DNA of 64,000 nt from Hyphomicrobiales bacterium (lineage in GTDB: Bacteria > Pseudomonadota > Alphaproteobacteria > Rhizobiales > Beijerinckiaceae), in the NCBI GenBank assembly GCA_947455645.1, contig CANGPA010000001.1, positions 43,615 through 107,614 on the forward strand, written 5' to 3'. Of this stretch, positions 8,850 through 20,640 are shown piece by piece. Each line of letters starts with the position of its first letter. Positions within the stretch are counted from its first letter, which is position 1. A model generated the notes under the pieces. It saw nothing but the letters and a program-made list of their open reading frames with translations. It was not told the origin of the DNA and searched no databases. A program made the position numbers and the translations under genes.

Positions 8850-9859
8850 CCGAAGAGCTCCGCAACCGCGCGATCAATCCGCGTTTGTGATCCCGTTTCA
8901 TCAAGCGGATTGCGCCGCAAGCGGTGGCGCAATGCGGGTCCGGCCATCCGCTTTAAATCATTTTCACTGGCGCTCTTGCGTCCTTCAAAAGCGGCCAAGG
9001 CGCGTGCGGCGCGCATGATGGTCAGCTGGCCACGCAGCCCATCGGTTTGCAGCGCAAGGCAGAGTTCAGCCGCACGTTCCATGACCTTGTCCGGCAAAGC
9101 GACATCGTCAACTTTTTTGCGGGCGGTCACAATGCGGCGGCGCAGGGCTTGATCTTCATCGTGCCATTCTGCGCCAAAGGCATCAGGGTTCGCTTCATAG
9201 GCAAGGCGTCGGCGCGCAATCTCAACCCAGCTCGCCACATCGCTCGGTGTGCGTACATCAACCGAAAGGCCGAAACGGTCGAGCAATTGCGGGCGCAATT
9301 CACCTTCTTCGGGGTTGCCGCTGCCAATCAACACAAAGCGCGCGGGATGGCGAATGCTCAACCCTTCGCGTTCAACCACATTCTCGCCCGATGCAGCCAC
9401 ATCCAGCAGCAGATCGACAATGTGATCTTCAAGCAAATTGACTTCGTCAACATAGAGATAACCGCGATTGGCCTGCGCGAGGAGGCCCGGCTCAAAGGCT
9501 TTTTCGCCTGAGGCCAGCGCGCGTTCAAGATCAAGCGCACCCACCACGCGATCTTCAGTGGCGCCAAGCGGCAGATCAACAACCGGTATCGGAATCTTTT
9601 TCGATTTCGGTTTTACTTTTTTGCGGCAGGCATCGCATTGCGCTTGTGATGACGCCGGATCGCAATGATAGGGACAATCGGCCACGGCATCGATGTCGGG
9701 CAGCAGAGCGGCCAATGCACGCACAGCGGTTGATTTGCCCGTGCCGCGATCACCGAAAGCGAGCAAACCGCCGATCATCGGATCAACCGCGGTCAACAAA
9801 AGCGCGAGCTTCATCTCGTCTTGGCCCGCTATGGCCGAGAAGGGAAAACGTTGAGCCAT
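8846..9859 (-). CDS. bchI: magnesium chelatase ATPase subunit I
   Basis: The protein most likely starts at ATG 9859 (MAQRFPFSAIAGQDEMK), giving 337 residues as in other BchI. A longer in-frame start at 9940 would overlap dxs by about 75 bp and adds an unconserved stretch. AAA+ motifs: Walker A GDRGTGKST, a cysteine-rich insert with CPYHCDP and CDACRKK (residues about 65-85), Walker B YLYVDEVNLLEDH, and the sensor segment GSGNPEEGELRPQLLDRFG. It powers Mg insertion by forming hexamers with BchD. It starts 4 bp downstream of the dxs stop and its stop overlaps the bchD start by 4 bp. Confidence 0.93.
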   Translation of the reverse strand: MAQRFPFSAIAGQDEMKLALLLTAVDPMIGGLLAFGDRGTGKSTAVRALAALLPDIDAVADCPYHCDPASSQAQCDACRKKVKPKSKKIPIPVVDLPLGATEDRVVGALDLERALASGEKAFEPGLLAQANRGYLYVDEVNLLEDHIVDLLLDVAASGENVVEREGLSIRHPARFVLIGSGNPEEGELRPQLLDRFGLSVDVRTPSDVASWVEIARRRLAYEANPDAFGAEWHDEDQALRRRIVTARKKVDDVALPDKVMERAAELCLALQTDGLRGQLTIMRAARALAAFEGRKSASENDLKRMAGPALRHRLRRNPLDETGSQTRIDRAVAELFG

Positions 9860-9863
9860 GAGT

Positions 9864-11681
9864 TCAGGCAACCTTTCGCGCGGTATTCGTCTTGAGCGCG
9901 AGCACGCGCGCGGCAATCGAGAGTGAATCAAGTCCTGCATCGGCTAATTGCTCGGCGGGAGAGCCATGCGCAATAAAACGATCAGGCAGTGTGAGTGGTT
10001 CGATATGGCTTGTGCCGAACAGGCCGACACGCGCCAAATGTGTCAGCACATGGGCGGAAAATCCACCGGCAGCCCCTTCTTCCACCAAGAGCACCAAACG
10101 ATGCGTACGAACGATTTTTTCAATCAAGTCTGTGTCGATGGGCTTGGCGAAGCGCGCGTCAACCACGCTTGCGGAAATACCATGGTCGCGCAAACTGTTC
10201 GCCGCAGCCAAACAGGCAGGCACGCGTGAACCGAGCGCGATCAGCGCAACGTCTTCGCCTTCAACCAGAATGCGCCCTTTGCCAATTTCAAGCGGCGTAT
10301 TGTTTTGTGCATCATCGACGCCTGCACTCTCGCCGCGCGGATAACGGAACGCGATCGGGCCGTCATCATAGGCGGCAGCAGTCGCCACCATCCGACGCAA
10401 TTCGCTGGCGTCTGAAGGTGCCATCACAATCATATTCGGAACCGTCGACAAATAAGCGAGATCAAAAGAGCCCGCATGCGTTGCGCCGTCTTGTCCCACC
10501 AGACCAGCGCGATCAATCGCAAAACGGACCGGCAGATTTTGTAGCGCAACGTCATGAATGAGTTGATCATAAGCGCGTTGCAGAAAGGTCGAGTAAATCG
10601 CGCAAAACGGTTTTAAGCCTTCGGTCGCAAGGCCTGCTGCAAAGGTCACAGCATGTTGCTCGGCAATGCCGACATCAAAACACCGTTCCGGAAACGCCGC
10701 GCCGAATTGATCAAGTCCGGTACCCGACCCCATCGCCGCGGTGATGGCTACAATCGCGGGATCGTTCTTTGCGGCTCTGATCAAGGCATCGGCAAAAATC
10801 TGCGTGTAAGTCGGGTTGGAAGGAGCGGAGACTTTGAAGTCCAACGTCTCCGTATTGAACGGACCCACCGCATGATAATGTTCTTTATCGGGCTTTGAAA
10901 ACGGATGGCCGCGGCCTTTTTCGGTGACCACATGCACAACCACCGGACCGCTTTCCTCTTCATCGCGCAGTATGGTGAGTGTGGTCACGAGTTCATCAAG
11001 ATTATGCCCGTCAATCGGACCGATATGACGAAACCCGAGCGTTTCAAAAAAACTGCTCGGACCATTTGATCCGTTACGACGTGGTGTCGCCCGCAACGCG
11101 TTGAGATGATCAGACAGCGCGCCAACAGCCGGGCCAATCGACATGCAATTGTCATTCACAATCACAATCAAACGGCTTTTTTCTGCACCAGCATGATTGA
11201 ACGCTTCATAGGCCATGCCGCCCGTGATCGCGCCATCGCCGATCACCGCAATGACGTGATTCTGATCGCCTTTGAGATCGCGACCCACCGCCATGCCGAG
11301 GCCGGCTGAAATCGACGTCGAGGAATGCGCGGTACCAAACGGATCATAAGCGCTTTCGCTGCGCTTGGTGAAACCGTAAAGCCCGTCTTTTTTCCGGATG
11401 GTCCGGAGCGCCTTGCGACGCCCCGTCAAAAGCTTGTGCGGATAGGCCTGATGGCTCACATCCCAGATTAGTCGATCCTTCGGCGTCTCGAACACGTGGT
11501 GTAGCGCGACGGTGAGTTCCACAACGCCAAGGCCCGCACCGAAATGGCCGCCGGTCTCCGATGCTGCGTTGATGATTTCTTTGCGCACCTCGCCCGCCAA
11601 CCGTTCGAGATCGCGCGGATCGAGCGCTCGTATATCGGACGGATCGACCAGCCGGTCGAGGACGGGTGTCAACATATCCAT
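9864..11681 (-). CDS. dxs: 1-deoxy-D-xylulose-5-phosphate synthase
   Basis: Thiamine-diphosphate-dependent synthase joining pyruvate and glyceraldehyde 3-phosphate, the first step of the MEP isoprenoid pathway. Motifs: [16 protein letters not shown] near the N-terminus, the cofactor-binding [18 protein letters not shown] segment, and the transketolase pyrimidine domain with [19 protein letters not shown], then a C-terminal transketolase domain. I chose ATG 11681 ([11 protein letters not shown], 605 residues), which matches the usual DXS start; an in-frame TTG at 11717 would add 12 residues and neither has a strong ribosome binding site. It precedes bchI by 4 bp and follows the DRL-type gene, tying isoprenoid precursor supply to pigment production. 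Confidence 0.93.
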   Translation of the reverse strand: MDMLTPVLDRLVDPSDIRALDPRDLERLAGEVRKEIINAASETGGHFGAGLGVVELTVALHHVFETPKDRLIWDVSHQAYPHKLLTGRRKALRTIRKKDGLYGFTKRSESAYDPFGTAHSSTSISAGLGMAVGRDLKGDQNHVIAVIGDGAITGGMAYEAFNHAGAEKSRLIVIVNDNCMSIGPAVGALSDHLNALRATPRRNGSNGPSSFFETLGFRHIGPIDGHNLDELVTTLTILRDEEESGPVVVHVVTEKGRGHPFSKPDKEHYHAVGPFNTETLDFKVSAPSNPTYTQIFADALIRAAKNDPAIVAITAAMGSGTGLDQFGAAFPERCFDVGIAEQHAVTFAAGLATEGLKPFCAIYSTFLQRAYDQLIHDVALQNLPVRFAIDRAGLVGQDGATHAGSFDLAYLSTVPNMIVMAPSDASELRRMVATAAAYDDGPIAFRYPRGESAGVDDAQNNTPLEIGKGRILVEGEDVALIALGSRVPACLAAANSLRDHGISASVVDARFAKPIDTDLIEKIVRTHRLVLLVEEGAAGGFSAHVLTHLARVGLFGTSHIEPLTLPDRFIAHGSPAEQLADAGLDSLSIAARVLALKTNTARKVA

Positions 11682-11816
11682 ACGTGAAACCGTAACATCC
11701 AATTGACAGTCAAACAATGGGGACTGTGGAGGGCGGCCCCCAAGAATATCACACCGGCAGAATTCCGATTTGATGAGTATCCGAAAGAAGAGTTTTGCGG
11801 TCTCATCGACGCCTCT

Positions 11817-11841
11817 TTATGACCTCATCAACCGGTCATAA
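11817..11841. repeat. perfect 8-bp inverted repeat between DRL gene and dxs
   Basis: TTATGACC, 9-bp spacer, GGTCATAA. It lies 17 bp beyond the stop of the DRL-type gene and about 136 bp before the dxs start on the minus strand. There is no T-run on the transcribed side, so an operator or mRNA processing hairpin is as likely as a terminator. Confidence 0.45.
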
Positions 11842-11857
11842 TGACCCGATTGACGCG

Positions 11858-13183
11858 CTATTCGGCGGCCATCAGCACCGCGTCGGATTGATCGAGCTTA
11901 TGGCGGATTTGCGTCACGAGCAGCGTCTGATCAGGGGCGCAATTGTCATAAGTCAGCGCTTCACCCGTCCGGATCGGCTTGATCACCCGTGCGCCCTCGG
12001 CCAGTCCCAACGGGATGGTGCCTGCGGCGCGCGCTTCGGGATGCGTCATGGCCCAGGCGCGGTATTGGGTTTCACCAATCTTTCCAAGGACTTCACCGGC
12101 GGCAAGGTCGCGTTTGGCCAGCGTTGTGGCTTCCGCCACCGGCCGGTCGAGCGGCACCATATCCGCCATGCCATAAAGGGCGGCGCGGGCGGCGGAGAGC
12201 GGCGCTTCGAGACTTGTGAGATGAAACGGGCGGAACAGGCAGAAATAGGGGCCTTTGCCCACTTTCAAATCAGCCATCCGCTCAACCACCCGCGGATTAT
12301 CCGACTCAACCACGCAGAAAACGCCCGGCGCCACACCTTTTCCGGTCGAATAATCGACCCGGCCTTTGCCCGAAAGCACCCCGCCATCCCGCTTCGGGAT
12401 CAGCGTATCGGCCAGTGTTTCGCGCGCGGCGGCAGGGCCATGCATGCCCGGCCGGTCAGGGATCAGCCCCGTGGCATTGGCGATAGCGACCATTTCAACC
12501 ATGGTTTTGGAGCCGTCGACAAATTCCACCAGCATGCGCGGATTCATGTTCCGGGCGCGCGCTTCTTCCTCGTAATCGGCCGGAACGGCGTCAAATTTCA
12601 AGGGGTTATTCTTGCCTTTGCCCGCGCAGACAATGTCGAGCGCCAAGGATTGCGCAAAGCCGATGAGTTCAATCGCCGCCGCCGGCTCATCGCCTGCCGC
12701 GCCTGTGTAAATCACCCCCGCAGAACGCGCTGCGGCGTGTAGATAGCGGCCGATGGTGATGTCGGCCTCCACATTCATCATCACCATGTGCTTGCCATTG
12801 CGGATCGCGCTGAGCGCAATCGCGGTGCCTGTATTCGGGTTGCCGGTGGCATCCAGCATCACATCGATCCGTCCGGCGGCGGTCAGCGCCTCGATATCGT
12901 CGGTAATCGCCAGAGCGCCCCGCTCAATCGCCGCATCAATGGCTGTGGCATTGCGGGCAATGGAAATCCGGTCGCGGCGATGGCCGACGCTCACTGCCAT
13001 CGCAATCGCATTATCAATGTTGCGCACCGCGATCCCGCCGAGCCGCATCCCGGGGATCCGACCCACCTGAACGGCGAGGTCCGTGCCCATTTGCCCGGCA
13101 CCGACTACCCCAATGGTAACCGGTCGCCCGTCCGCCTGCCGGCGTCCAAGATCTGCAAGAAGCGGAGAGACATTGGCTATCAT
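11858..13183 (-). CDS. DXR-like (DRL) family oxidoreductase, probable DXP reductoisomerase
   Basis: 441 residues. The N-terminal Rossmann fold has VTIGVVGAGQMGTDLAVQVG (residues about 22-41), as in the homoserine-dehydrogenase-like superfamily, with DATGNPNTG and VMMNVEAD in the middle and an SAF-like C-terminal domain (AKRDLAAGEVLGKIG, LAEGARVIKPIRTGEALTYD). Known family: in Brucella and other Hyphomicrobiales a DXR-like enzyme (DRL) of this architecture replaces classical DXR and makes 2-C-methyl-D-erythritol 4-phosphate. The gene lies directly upstream of dxs on the same strand, which strongly supports that role. Other SAF-domain oxidoreductases act in sugar-acid breakdown, so the assignment depends on context plus architecture. 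Two PpsR-like palindromes cover its start region. Confidence 0.72.
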   Translation of the reverse strand: MIANVSPLLADLGRRQADGRPVTIGVVGAGQMGTDLAVQVGRIPGMRLGGIAVRNIDNAIAMAVSVGHRRDRISIARNATAIDAAIERGALAITDDIEALTAAGRIDVMLDATGNPNTGTAIALSAIRNGKHMVMMNVEADITIGRYLHAAARSAGVIYTGAAGDEPAAAIELIGFAQSLALDIVCAGKGKNNPLKFDAVPADYEEEARARNMNPRMLVEFVDGSKTMVEMVAIANATGLIPDRPGMHGPAAARETLADTLIPKRDGGVLSGKGRVDYSTGKGVAPGVFCVVESDNPRVVERMADLKVGKGPYFCLFRPFHLTSLEAPLSAARAALYGMADMVPLDRPVAEATTLAKRDLAAGEVLGKIGETQYRAWAMTHPEARAAGTIPLGLAEGARVIKPIRTGEALTYDNCAPDQTLLVTQIRHKLDQSDAVLMAAE

Positions 13184-13226
13184 GTCACAACTTTCTGACG
13201 GTTTAATATGTCAAGACAAGTTAACA
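13183..13226. promoter_or_regulatory. tandem PpsR/CrtJ-like palindromes at head of pigment block
   Basis: Two 18-bp elements: TGTCACAACTTTCTGACG at 13183-13200 (TGTCA-N8-TGAC, last base off consensus) and TGTCAAGACAAGTTAACA at 13209-13226 (exact TGT-N12-ACA). The gap between them is 8 bp. Known: the photosynthesis repressor PpsR/CrtJ binds TGT-N12-ACA palindromes, often as a pair 8 bp apart, as at bchC of Rhodobacter. The second element contains TTGACA on the minus strand, usable as a -35 box. The first overlaps the DRL start codon, which is unusual for a DNA operator but compatible with a downstream blocking site. Confidence 0.55.
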
Positions 13227-13353
13227 CTTTTCGACGTGACGCCGACGTTAAGCGCGAAGATGGTCTTTCGGCAAGACCTGATTTTCGTATCGCACGATGA
13301 ACAAAAGTGCCGCAACCGGGGCTGAAGCGCAAGAAAACGGGTTCAATCGCTGA

Positions 13354-15906
<2,553 letters not shown>

Positions 15907-15918
15907 CTCGAGCCTTTT

Positions 15919-17133
15919 GTGAAACGCTCTCCATCTGCTTTCGCCTCGCGCGATTATCGCTTCTTTTTTGCCTCCCGCGTGTTGTCGGCCTTGGGGCATC
16001 AAATGGAAGTGGTGGCGCTGGGATGGCTCGTCTATTCCATGACCAATAGCGCTTTTGCGCTGGGTCTGATTGGGTTGGCATCCTTTCTTCCCGTTCTTGT
16101 GATGTCGTTGATCTCGGGCCATGTTGCGGACCAGTTTGATCGGCGTAAAATTGCGATGGCCTGTTATGGCCTCATCACGCTTGTTTCTGTGGGTCTCATC
16201 GTCTGCGCGATGATTGGGCGCGATGCGCTTTATGTCGTCTATGCTTTGACGATTGTGCTCGGCATTGCGCGGTCTTTTTCTAATCCCGCCACGCAGGCTT
16301 TGATGCCCACTTTGGTCGAGCGTGACACGTTGCCGAACGCGATTTCATGGAGCACATCTGCGTGGCAGACCGCGTCGATTGTGGGGCCTGCTTTGGGCGG
16401 CTTGCTTTACGCGCTGGGACCAGCGGTCGTATTCAGCATAGCGGGCTTGATGTTCATCGCGTCAGCCTTGTCGATTAAATCCATTCGTACCAGACGGGCG
16501 CCTCAACAGCGCGAACCAGCCACATTGGGCGCGGCACTGGCTGGGATTCGCTTCATGCGTGAGAAGCCCGTGATTCTCGGCGCCATTTCACTTGATTTGT
16601 TTGCGGTGTTGCTTGGCGGAGCGACGGCGCTTTTACCGATTTACGCTCGCGATATTTTGATGACTGGACCTTGGGGGCTCGGTCTCCTGCGCGCCATGCC
16701 GTCTCTTGGCGCGGTGTTGATGGGCGTTTGGCTTGCGCGCTTTCCCCTTGAGCGGCGTGCTGGGCCGCGCATGTTGATATCGGTCGCCGTTTTCGGGATG
16801 GCGACCATTGTATTCGGTCTTTCGACGCATATTCTTTTATCAATGGCGGCGTTGTTTGTGCTCGGTGCGTCAGACATGATCAGCGTCTATGTTCGTCAGA
16901 CGCTGGTGCAAGGCGAAACACCCGATGCGATGCGCGGTCGCGTGTCTGCTGTCAGTACCGTTTTCATTGGTGCATCCAACGAGCTCGGCGAATTTGAAAG
17001 CGGTATGATGGCTGCGGCGCTAGGCACCGTACCTTCCGTTGTTTTGGGTGGTGTCGGAGCGATTGCGGTGGTGATGCTCTGGGCGTGGTTATTTCCTGCT
17101 TTACGCAAGCGCGATCATTTGATCCATTCTTGA
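15919..17133 (+). CDS. MFS transporter, EntS/drug-exporter-like
   Basis: 404 residues with 12 likely membrane helices, starting at GTG 15919 just 12 bp after gyrB. The N-terminal region FFFASRVLSALGHQMEVVALGW and the loop GHVADQFDRRKIAM between helices 2 and 3 match the major facilitator signature of the EntS/MFS_3 group; a further DAMRGRVSAVSTVFIGASNELGEF motif follows in the C-terminal half. Such proteins export siderophores or small drugs by proton antiport. The substrate is unknown. Close spacing suggests read-through from gyrB. Confidence 0.85.
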   Translation: MKRSPSAFASRDYRFFFASRVLSALGHQMEVVALGWLVYSMTNSAFALGLIGLASFLPVLVMSLISGHVADQFDRRKIAMACYGLITLVSVGLIVCAMIGRDALYVVYALTIVLGIARSFSNPATQALMPTLVERDTLPNAISWSTSAWQTASIVGPALGGLLYALGPAVVFSIAGLMFIASALSIKSIRTRRAPQQREPATLGAALAGIRFMREKPVILGAISLDLFAVLLGGATALLPIYARDILMTGPWGLGLLRAMPSLGAVLMGVWLARFPLERRAGPRMLISVAVFGMATIVFGLSTHILLSMAALFVLGASDMISVYVRQTLVQGETPDAMRGRVSAVSTVFIGASNELGEFESGMMAAALGTVPSVVLGGVGAIAVVMLWAWLFPALRKRDHLIHS

Positions 17134-17142
17134 GATTGGCGC

Positions 17143-18270
17143 CTATTCAGCGGGATCGCGCGGCAGGAGCCGAACGATTTTATCAGTCGCGTTGTCAGCG
17201 TCGGCGCTTGCATCCTCAAGCTCCATCGCAGCGATTTTTCCGCTTCGTCTTGCAATCGCGTCGGTCGAAGTGCTGATTTGTTGAAGATCAGATTGCGCTT
17301 GATTGAAGTGCGTCGTGAGTTTCCCAACGCGTTCATTTAAACGCCGCACATCGTCCAAAATCTTGCCGACTTCGATCTGAACCAGATGGGCTTGCTCGCG
17401 CATCCTTGAATCTTTCACAATCACTTGCAGCATTTGTACGGCCATCATCAGAAGCGATGGGGAGGCAATCATAATGCGGGCGCGTTGGGCCTTCTGCACA
17501 ATGTCGTCAAAAAACTCATGCAGGTCTGCATAGATCGATTCAGAGGGCACAAACATGACGGCAAGTTCTTGTGTCTCGCCGGCGAGAATATATTTTTCTG
17601 CAATGTCCTTGATATGGGTCTGCACGTCGGCTTTGACGCGAGCTGTAGCGAGTTTTTTCTCCTCATCGGTCTTCGCATCGCGGAACGCGGTGATGCTTTC
17701 GAGCGGAAATTTGGCATCGACAATCAGCGGGCGCGGATCATTGGGCAGGCGAATAATACAATCCGGCCGTTTGCCGCTTTTGAGTGTCGCTTGAAATTCA
17801 TAGGTTTGCGGCGGCAGCGCATCGCGGATAATCGCTTCCATTCGGCCTTGACCGAACGCACCACGCGCCTGTTTGTTGGCGAGCACGTCTTTGAGCGTCA
17901 GAACTTCACTCGTCAAAGAGGTAAGATTTTTTTGTGCCGCATCGATCACCGCGAGCCGTTCATTGAGTTTTGACAAACTCTCCGTTGTCTCTTTGACGTT
18001 TTCCTTCAACCCGTCGCCGACGCGATTTTGCAAACTGTCAAAGCGCTGACCGACGCTGTGGGTCAAGGTCTCGATCCGGCCAGTGACTTCCGATTGCAAA
18101 TGTTTAAGCGCCGCCATTTCTTCATCGAGCCGTCTTTGGCGTTCAAAGGTGGCGGCCACTTCGAGCAGGCGGTCTTCACGCGCCTGACGAAGTGTAAGCC
18201 CCATCCAGACGAGGAGCGCCAGCGTGCCAAGTCCCAATCCAATCAGCGCAATCTCTCCGATGACACCCAT
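17143..18270 (-). CDS. rmuC: RmuC-family DNA recombination protein
   Basis: 375 residues: an N-terminal membrane helix (ALIGLGLGTLALLVWMGL), a coiled coil of about 120 residues, then the RmuC nuclease-like domain with LKSGKRPDCIIRLP, IVDAKFPLESITAF, ELAVMFVPSESIYADL and IMIASPSLLMMAVQML. RmuC limits inversion-type rearrangements and has a PD-(D/E)XK-like fold with the acidic residues in the PDCII and VDAKFP segments. It is convergent with the MFS gene (9-bp gap) and divergent from def. Confidence 0.9.
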   Translation of the reverse strand: MGVIGEIALIGLGLGTLALLVWMGLTLRQAREDRLLEVAATFERQRRLDEEMAALKHLQSEVTGRIETLTHSVGQRFDSLQNRVGDGLKENVKETTESLSKLNERLAVIDAAQKNLTSLTSEVLTLKDVLANKQARGAFGQGRMEAIIRDALPPQTYEFQATLKSGKRPDCIIRLPNDPRPLIVDAKFPLESITAFRDAKTDEEKKLATARVKADVQTHIKDIAEKYILAGETQELAVMFVPSESIYADLHEFFDDIVQKAQRARIMIASPSLLMMAVQMLQVIVKDSRMREQAHLVQIEVGKILDDVRRLNERVGKLTTHFNQAQSDLQQISTSTDAIARRSGKIAAMELEDASADADNATDKIVRLLPRDPAE

Positions 18271-18393
18271 GCCCGCCTGCGCCTTCCTGAAGTTGGATTA
18301 GATCTGTCAGACCCTAGCAAAGCTGAGAAGGACGATCAAGAACAAAGCACGAACAGTTTGACGAAAGCCGCGCGCGTGATTATCTCACGCTTT

Positions 18394-18912
18394 ATGACCA
18401 TTCGCCCTCTCATCATCCTTCCCGATCCGCTCTTGCGTCAGCTTTCCGATCCGGTCGTCGATCTCGACGGGCGCGTGAAGACACTGATCGATGATATGTT
18501 CGAAACCATGTATGAAGCGCCGGGCGTCGGCTTGGCCGCTGTGCAGGTTGGTGTCACGCAGCGTATCGTCACAATGGATGCCACGCGGGGTGACGATGAG
18601 AAGCAGCCCCTCGCGCTGATTAATCCCGAGATCATCTGGTCGTCCGATGATCTCAAGGATTATGAAGAGGGGTGTCTTTCCATTCCCGATTATCACGAAA
18701 TTGTCATCCGTCCGGCCAAAGTGGGCGTTCGCTTTTTGACGCTCGCCGGCAAGGTTGAAGAGCGCGAGATGGAAGGCCTCGCGGCCACCGTCATCCAACA
18801 TGAAATCGACCATCTGAACGGCAAATTATTCATCGATCATCTGTCGAAACTTAAGCGTGATCGTGTGTTGAAAAAATTCCAGAAGCTCGCGCGTCATCAG
18901 GGCGGCGTATGA
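18394..18912 (+). CDS. def: peptide deformylase
   Basis: 172 residues from ATG 18394 ([16 protein letters not shown]). All three PDF motifs are visible: [18 protein letters not shown] with the metal cysteine, and [12 protein letters not shown] with the two metal histidines and catalytic glutamate. It removes the formyl group from new polypeptides. It is followed after 10 bp by fmt, which adds the same formyl group to initiator tRNA, a classic operon. An upstream in-frame extension to 18028 overlaps rmuC and is not credible. Confidence 0.96.
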   Translation: MTIRPLIILPDPLLRQLSDPVVDLDGRVKTLIDDMFETMYEAPGVGLAAVQVGVTQRIVTMDATRGDDEKQPLALINPEIIWSSDDLKDYEEGCLSIPDYHEIVIRPAKVGVRFLTLAGKVEEREMEGLAATVIQHEIDHLNGKLFIDHLSKLKRDRVLKKFQKLARHQGGV

Positions 18913-18922
18913 GGCGCATGCG

Positions 18923-19855
18923 ATGAGCCTGCGCGTCATCTTTATGGGTACGCCCGATTTCGCCGTGCCGACGCTCTCTGCTTTGATCGGTTCGGGGCAT
19001 GAGATTGTCGCCTGTTACACGCGCGCGCCGGCGCCTGCGGGGCGTGGCATGGCGCTTAAACTGTCGCCCGTTCATGAAGCGGCAAACCGCTTCTCCCTTC
19101 CGGTGTTTACGCCTTCCAGCTTGACGTCTGAGGAGGCGCTTCAAATATTCCGTTCACACAAAGCCGATGTCGCCATCGTCGTGGCCTATGGCATGCTGCT
19201 GCCGAAAGCCATTCTCGATGTACCGGAACTCGGATGTCTTAATCTTCATGCATCGCTCTTGCCGCGCTGGCGGGGCGCCGCGCCCATTCAGCGGGCCATC
19301 ATGGCGGGCGATCACGAGACCGGCGTCGCCGTAATGAAAATGGAAGAGGGGCTTGATACTGGCCCTGTTGCGATGGTGGAACGTCTTGCGATCACGCCTT
19401 CACTCACCGCAGGTGAAGCGCATGATCGATTGTCACGCTTGGGCGCGGATTTGATGATCCGTGCATTGGCCGCCTTGTCACGCGGCACGCTCGTCTTTAT
19501 GCCGCAAGCGCAGACAGGCGTCGAATACGCAAAAAAAATCAAGAATGACGAGTGCCGCATTGATTGGTCAAAGCCTGCCCATGCGATACTCCATCACATT
19601 CATGGCCTCTCGCCCTTTCCCGGTGCGTTTTGTTTTGCCGATTTTGGCAAAGGGCCAGAGCGACTCAAAATTTTGCGAGCAGAAGCATGTGACGGGTCAG
19701 GTATCGCTGGAACTTTGCTTGATGACACGCTGAGTATCGCATGCGGAACGGGGGCCCTTCGCATTCTTGACCTGCAACGCGCGGGATCAAAACCGATGGC
19801 GGCCGAAGACTTTTTGCGCGGTGTTCCGCTGGCGCGCGGTCGAGTGCTGAGCTGA
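18923..19855 (+). CDS. fmt: methionyl-tRNA formyltransferase
   Basis: 310 residues. The N-terminal formyltransferase domain has [16 protein letters not shown] and [18 protein letters not shown], with the conserved catalytic Asn, His and Asp region around residues 105-145, and a C-terminal OB-like domain follows. It formylates Met-tRNAfMet using 10-formyl-tetrahydrofolate. Its stop and the truA start share one base (TGATG), so expression is coupled in the order def, fmt, truA, cobS. Confidence 0.96.
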   Translation: MSLRVIFMGTPDFAVPTLSALIGSGHEIVACYTRAPAPAGRGMALKLSPVHEAANRFSLPVFTPSSLTSEEALQIFRSHKADVAIVVAYGMLLPKAILDVPELGCLNLHASLLPRWRGAAPIQRAIMAGDHETGVAVMKMEEGLDTGPVAMVERLAITPSLTAGEAHDRLSRLGADLMIRALAALSRGTLVFMPQAQTGVEYAKKIKNDECRIDWSKPAHAILHHIHGLSPFPGAFCFADFGKGPERLKILRAEACDGSGIAGTLLDDTLSIACGTGALRILDLQRAGSKPMAAEDFLRGVPLARGRVLS

Positions 19856-20613
19856 TGCCCCGCTACAAGCTCACACTCGAATATGACGGCACGCGCTTTC
19901 ATGGTTGGCAGCATCAACAAGATGGCACGTCCGTGCAAGAAGCGGTCGAGCGTGCCATTACCAAGTTTTCCGGAGAGACACGGCGGATCACTGCAGCCGG
20001 TCGCACCGATACCGGCGTTCATGCCACCCATCAAGTTGCGCATGTTGATCTTGAGCGCGACTGGCCTTTGCGGACTCTCGCCGATGCGATGAACGCACAT
20101 CTGAAAGGCGTCGGTGTTCAGCTCGTTGAAACACGACGCGTTGCCGATCAGTTTGATGCCCGCATCTCCGCTGTCAAACGGCATTATCTCTATCGCATTG
20201 TCAACCGCCGTGCCTTTGCGGTGCTCGATGAAGGACGCGTGTGGCAAGTGAAATGGCCGATTGATCCGGTGCGTATGCAAGCGGGTGCGGATCGTTTGAT
20301 TGGCAAACATGATTTCACAACATTTCGTGCGTCCGAGTGCCAGGCCAAGAGCCCTCTAAAGACACTTGATCGCCTTGATGTTACGCAGATTGGTCATGAA
20401 ATTCACATCCGCGCATCAGCGCGTTCCTTCCTGCATTCACAAGTGCGGTCCATGGTTGGTTCGCTTATTCTGGTCGCAACGGGTAAATGGACGCCCGATG
20501 ATCTCGCCGATGCATTGAACTCTTGCGATCGTTCGCGTTGCGGACCGCTGGCACCGCCGCAAGGTTTATATCTTGTCGGGGTCGATTATGATGGTGCGGA
20601 TCAAGCCGTATAA
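19855..20613 (+). CDS. truA: tRNA pseudouridine(38-40) synthase
   Basis: 252 residues with the TruA fold: LTLEYDGTRFHGWQ at the N-terminus, the catalytic aspartate in GRTDTGVHATHQVAHVD, and FLHSQVRSMVGSL near the end. It converts uridines 38-40 of the tRNA anticodon arm to pseudouridine. The start overlaps the fmt stop by one base. Confidence 0.95.
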   Translation: MPRYKLTLEYDGTRFHGWQHQQDGTSVQEAVERAITKFSGETRRITAAGRTDTGVHATHQVAHVDLERDWPLRTLADAMNAHLKGVGVQLVETRRVADQFDARISAVKRHYLYRIVNRRAFAVLDEGRVWQVKWPIDPVRMQAGADRLIGKHDFTTFRASECQAKSPLKTLDRLDVTQIGHEIHIRASARSFLHSQVRSMVGSLILVATGKWTPDDLADALNSCDRSRCGPLAPPQGLYLVGVDYDGADQAV

Positions 20614-20640
20614 AGCGTGAACTCTATAAAGGTTGAACTC

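Noticed and set aside
7098..9859. Cobalt chelatase or ComM-like identity of the AAA+ and VWA genes
   Set aside because: BchI cysteine insert, BchD architecture, the adjacent bchO and crtI, and absence of cobN support magnesium chelatase.
9860..9940. N-terminal extension of BchI
   Set aside because: It overlaps dxs and is unlike other BchI N-termini; ATG 9859 gives the normal start.
11858..13183. Annotation as homoserine dehydrogenase
   Set aside because: The C-terminal half is SAF-like rather than a homoserine dehydrogenase catalytic domain, and the dxs neighbour points to DRL.
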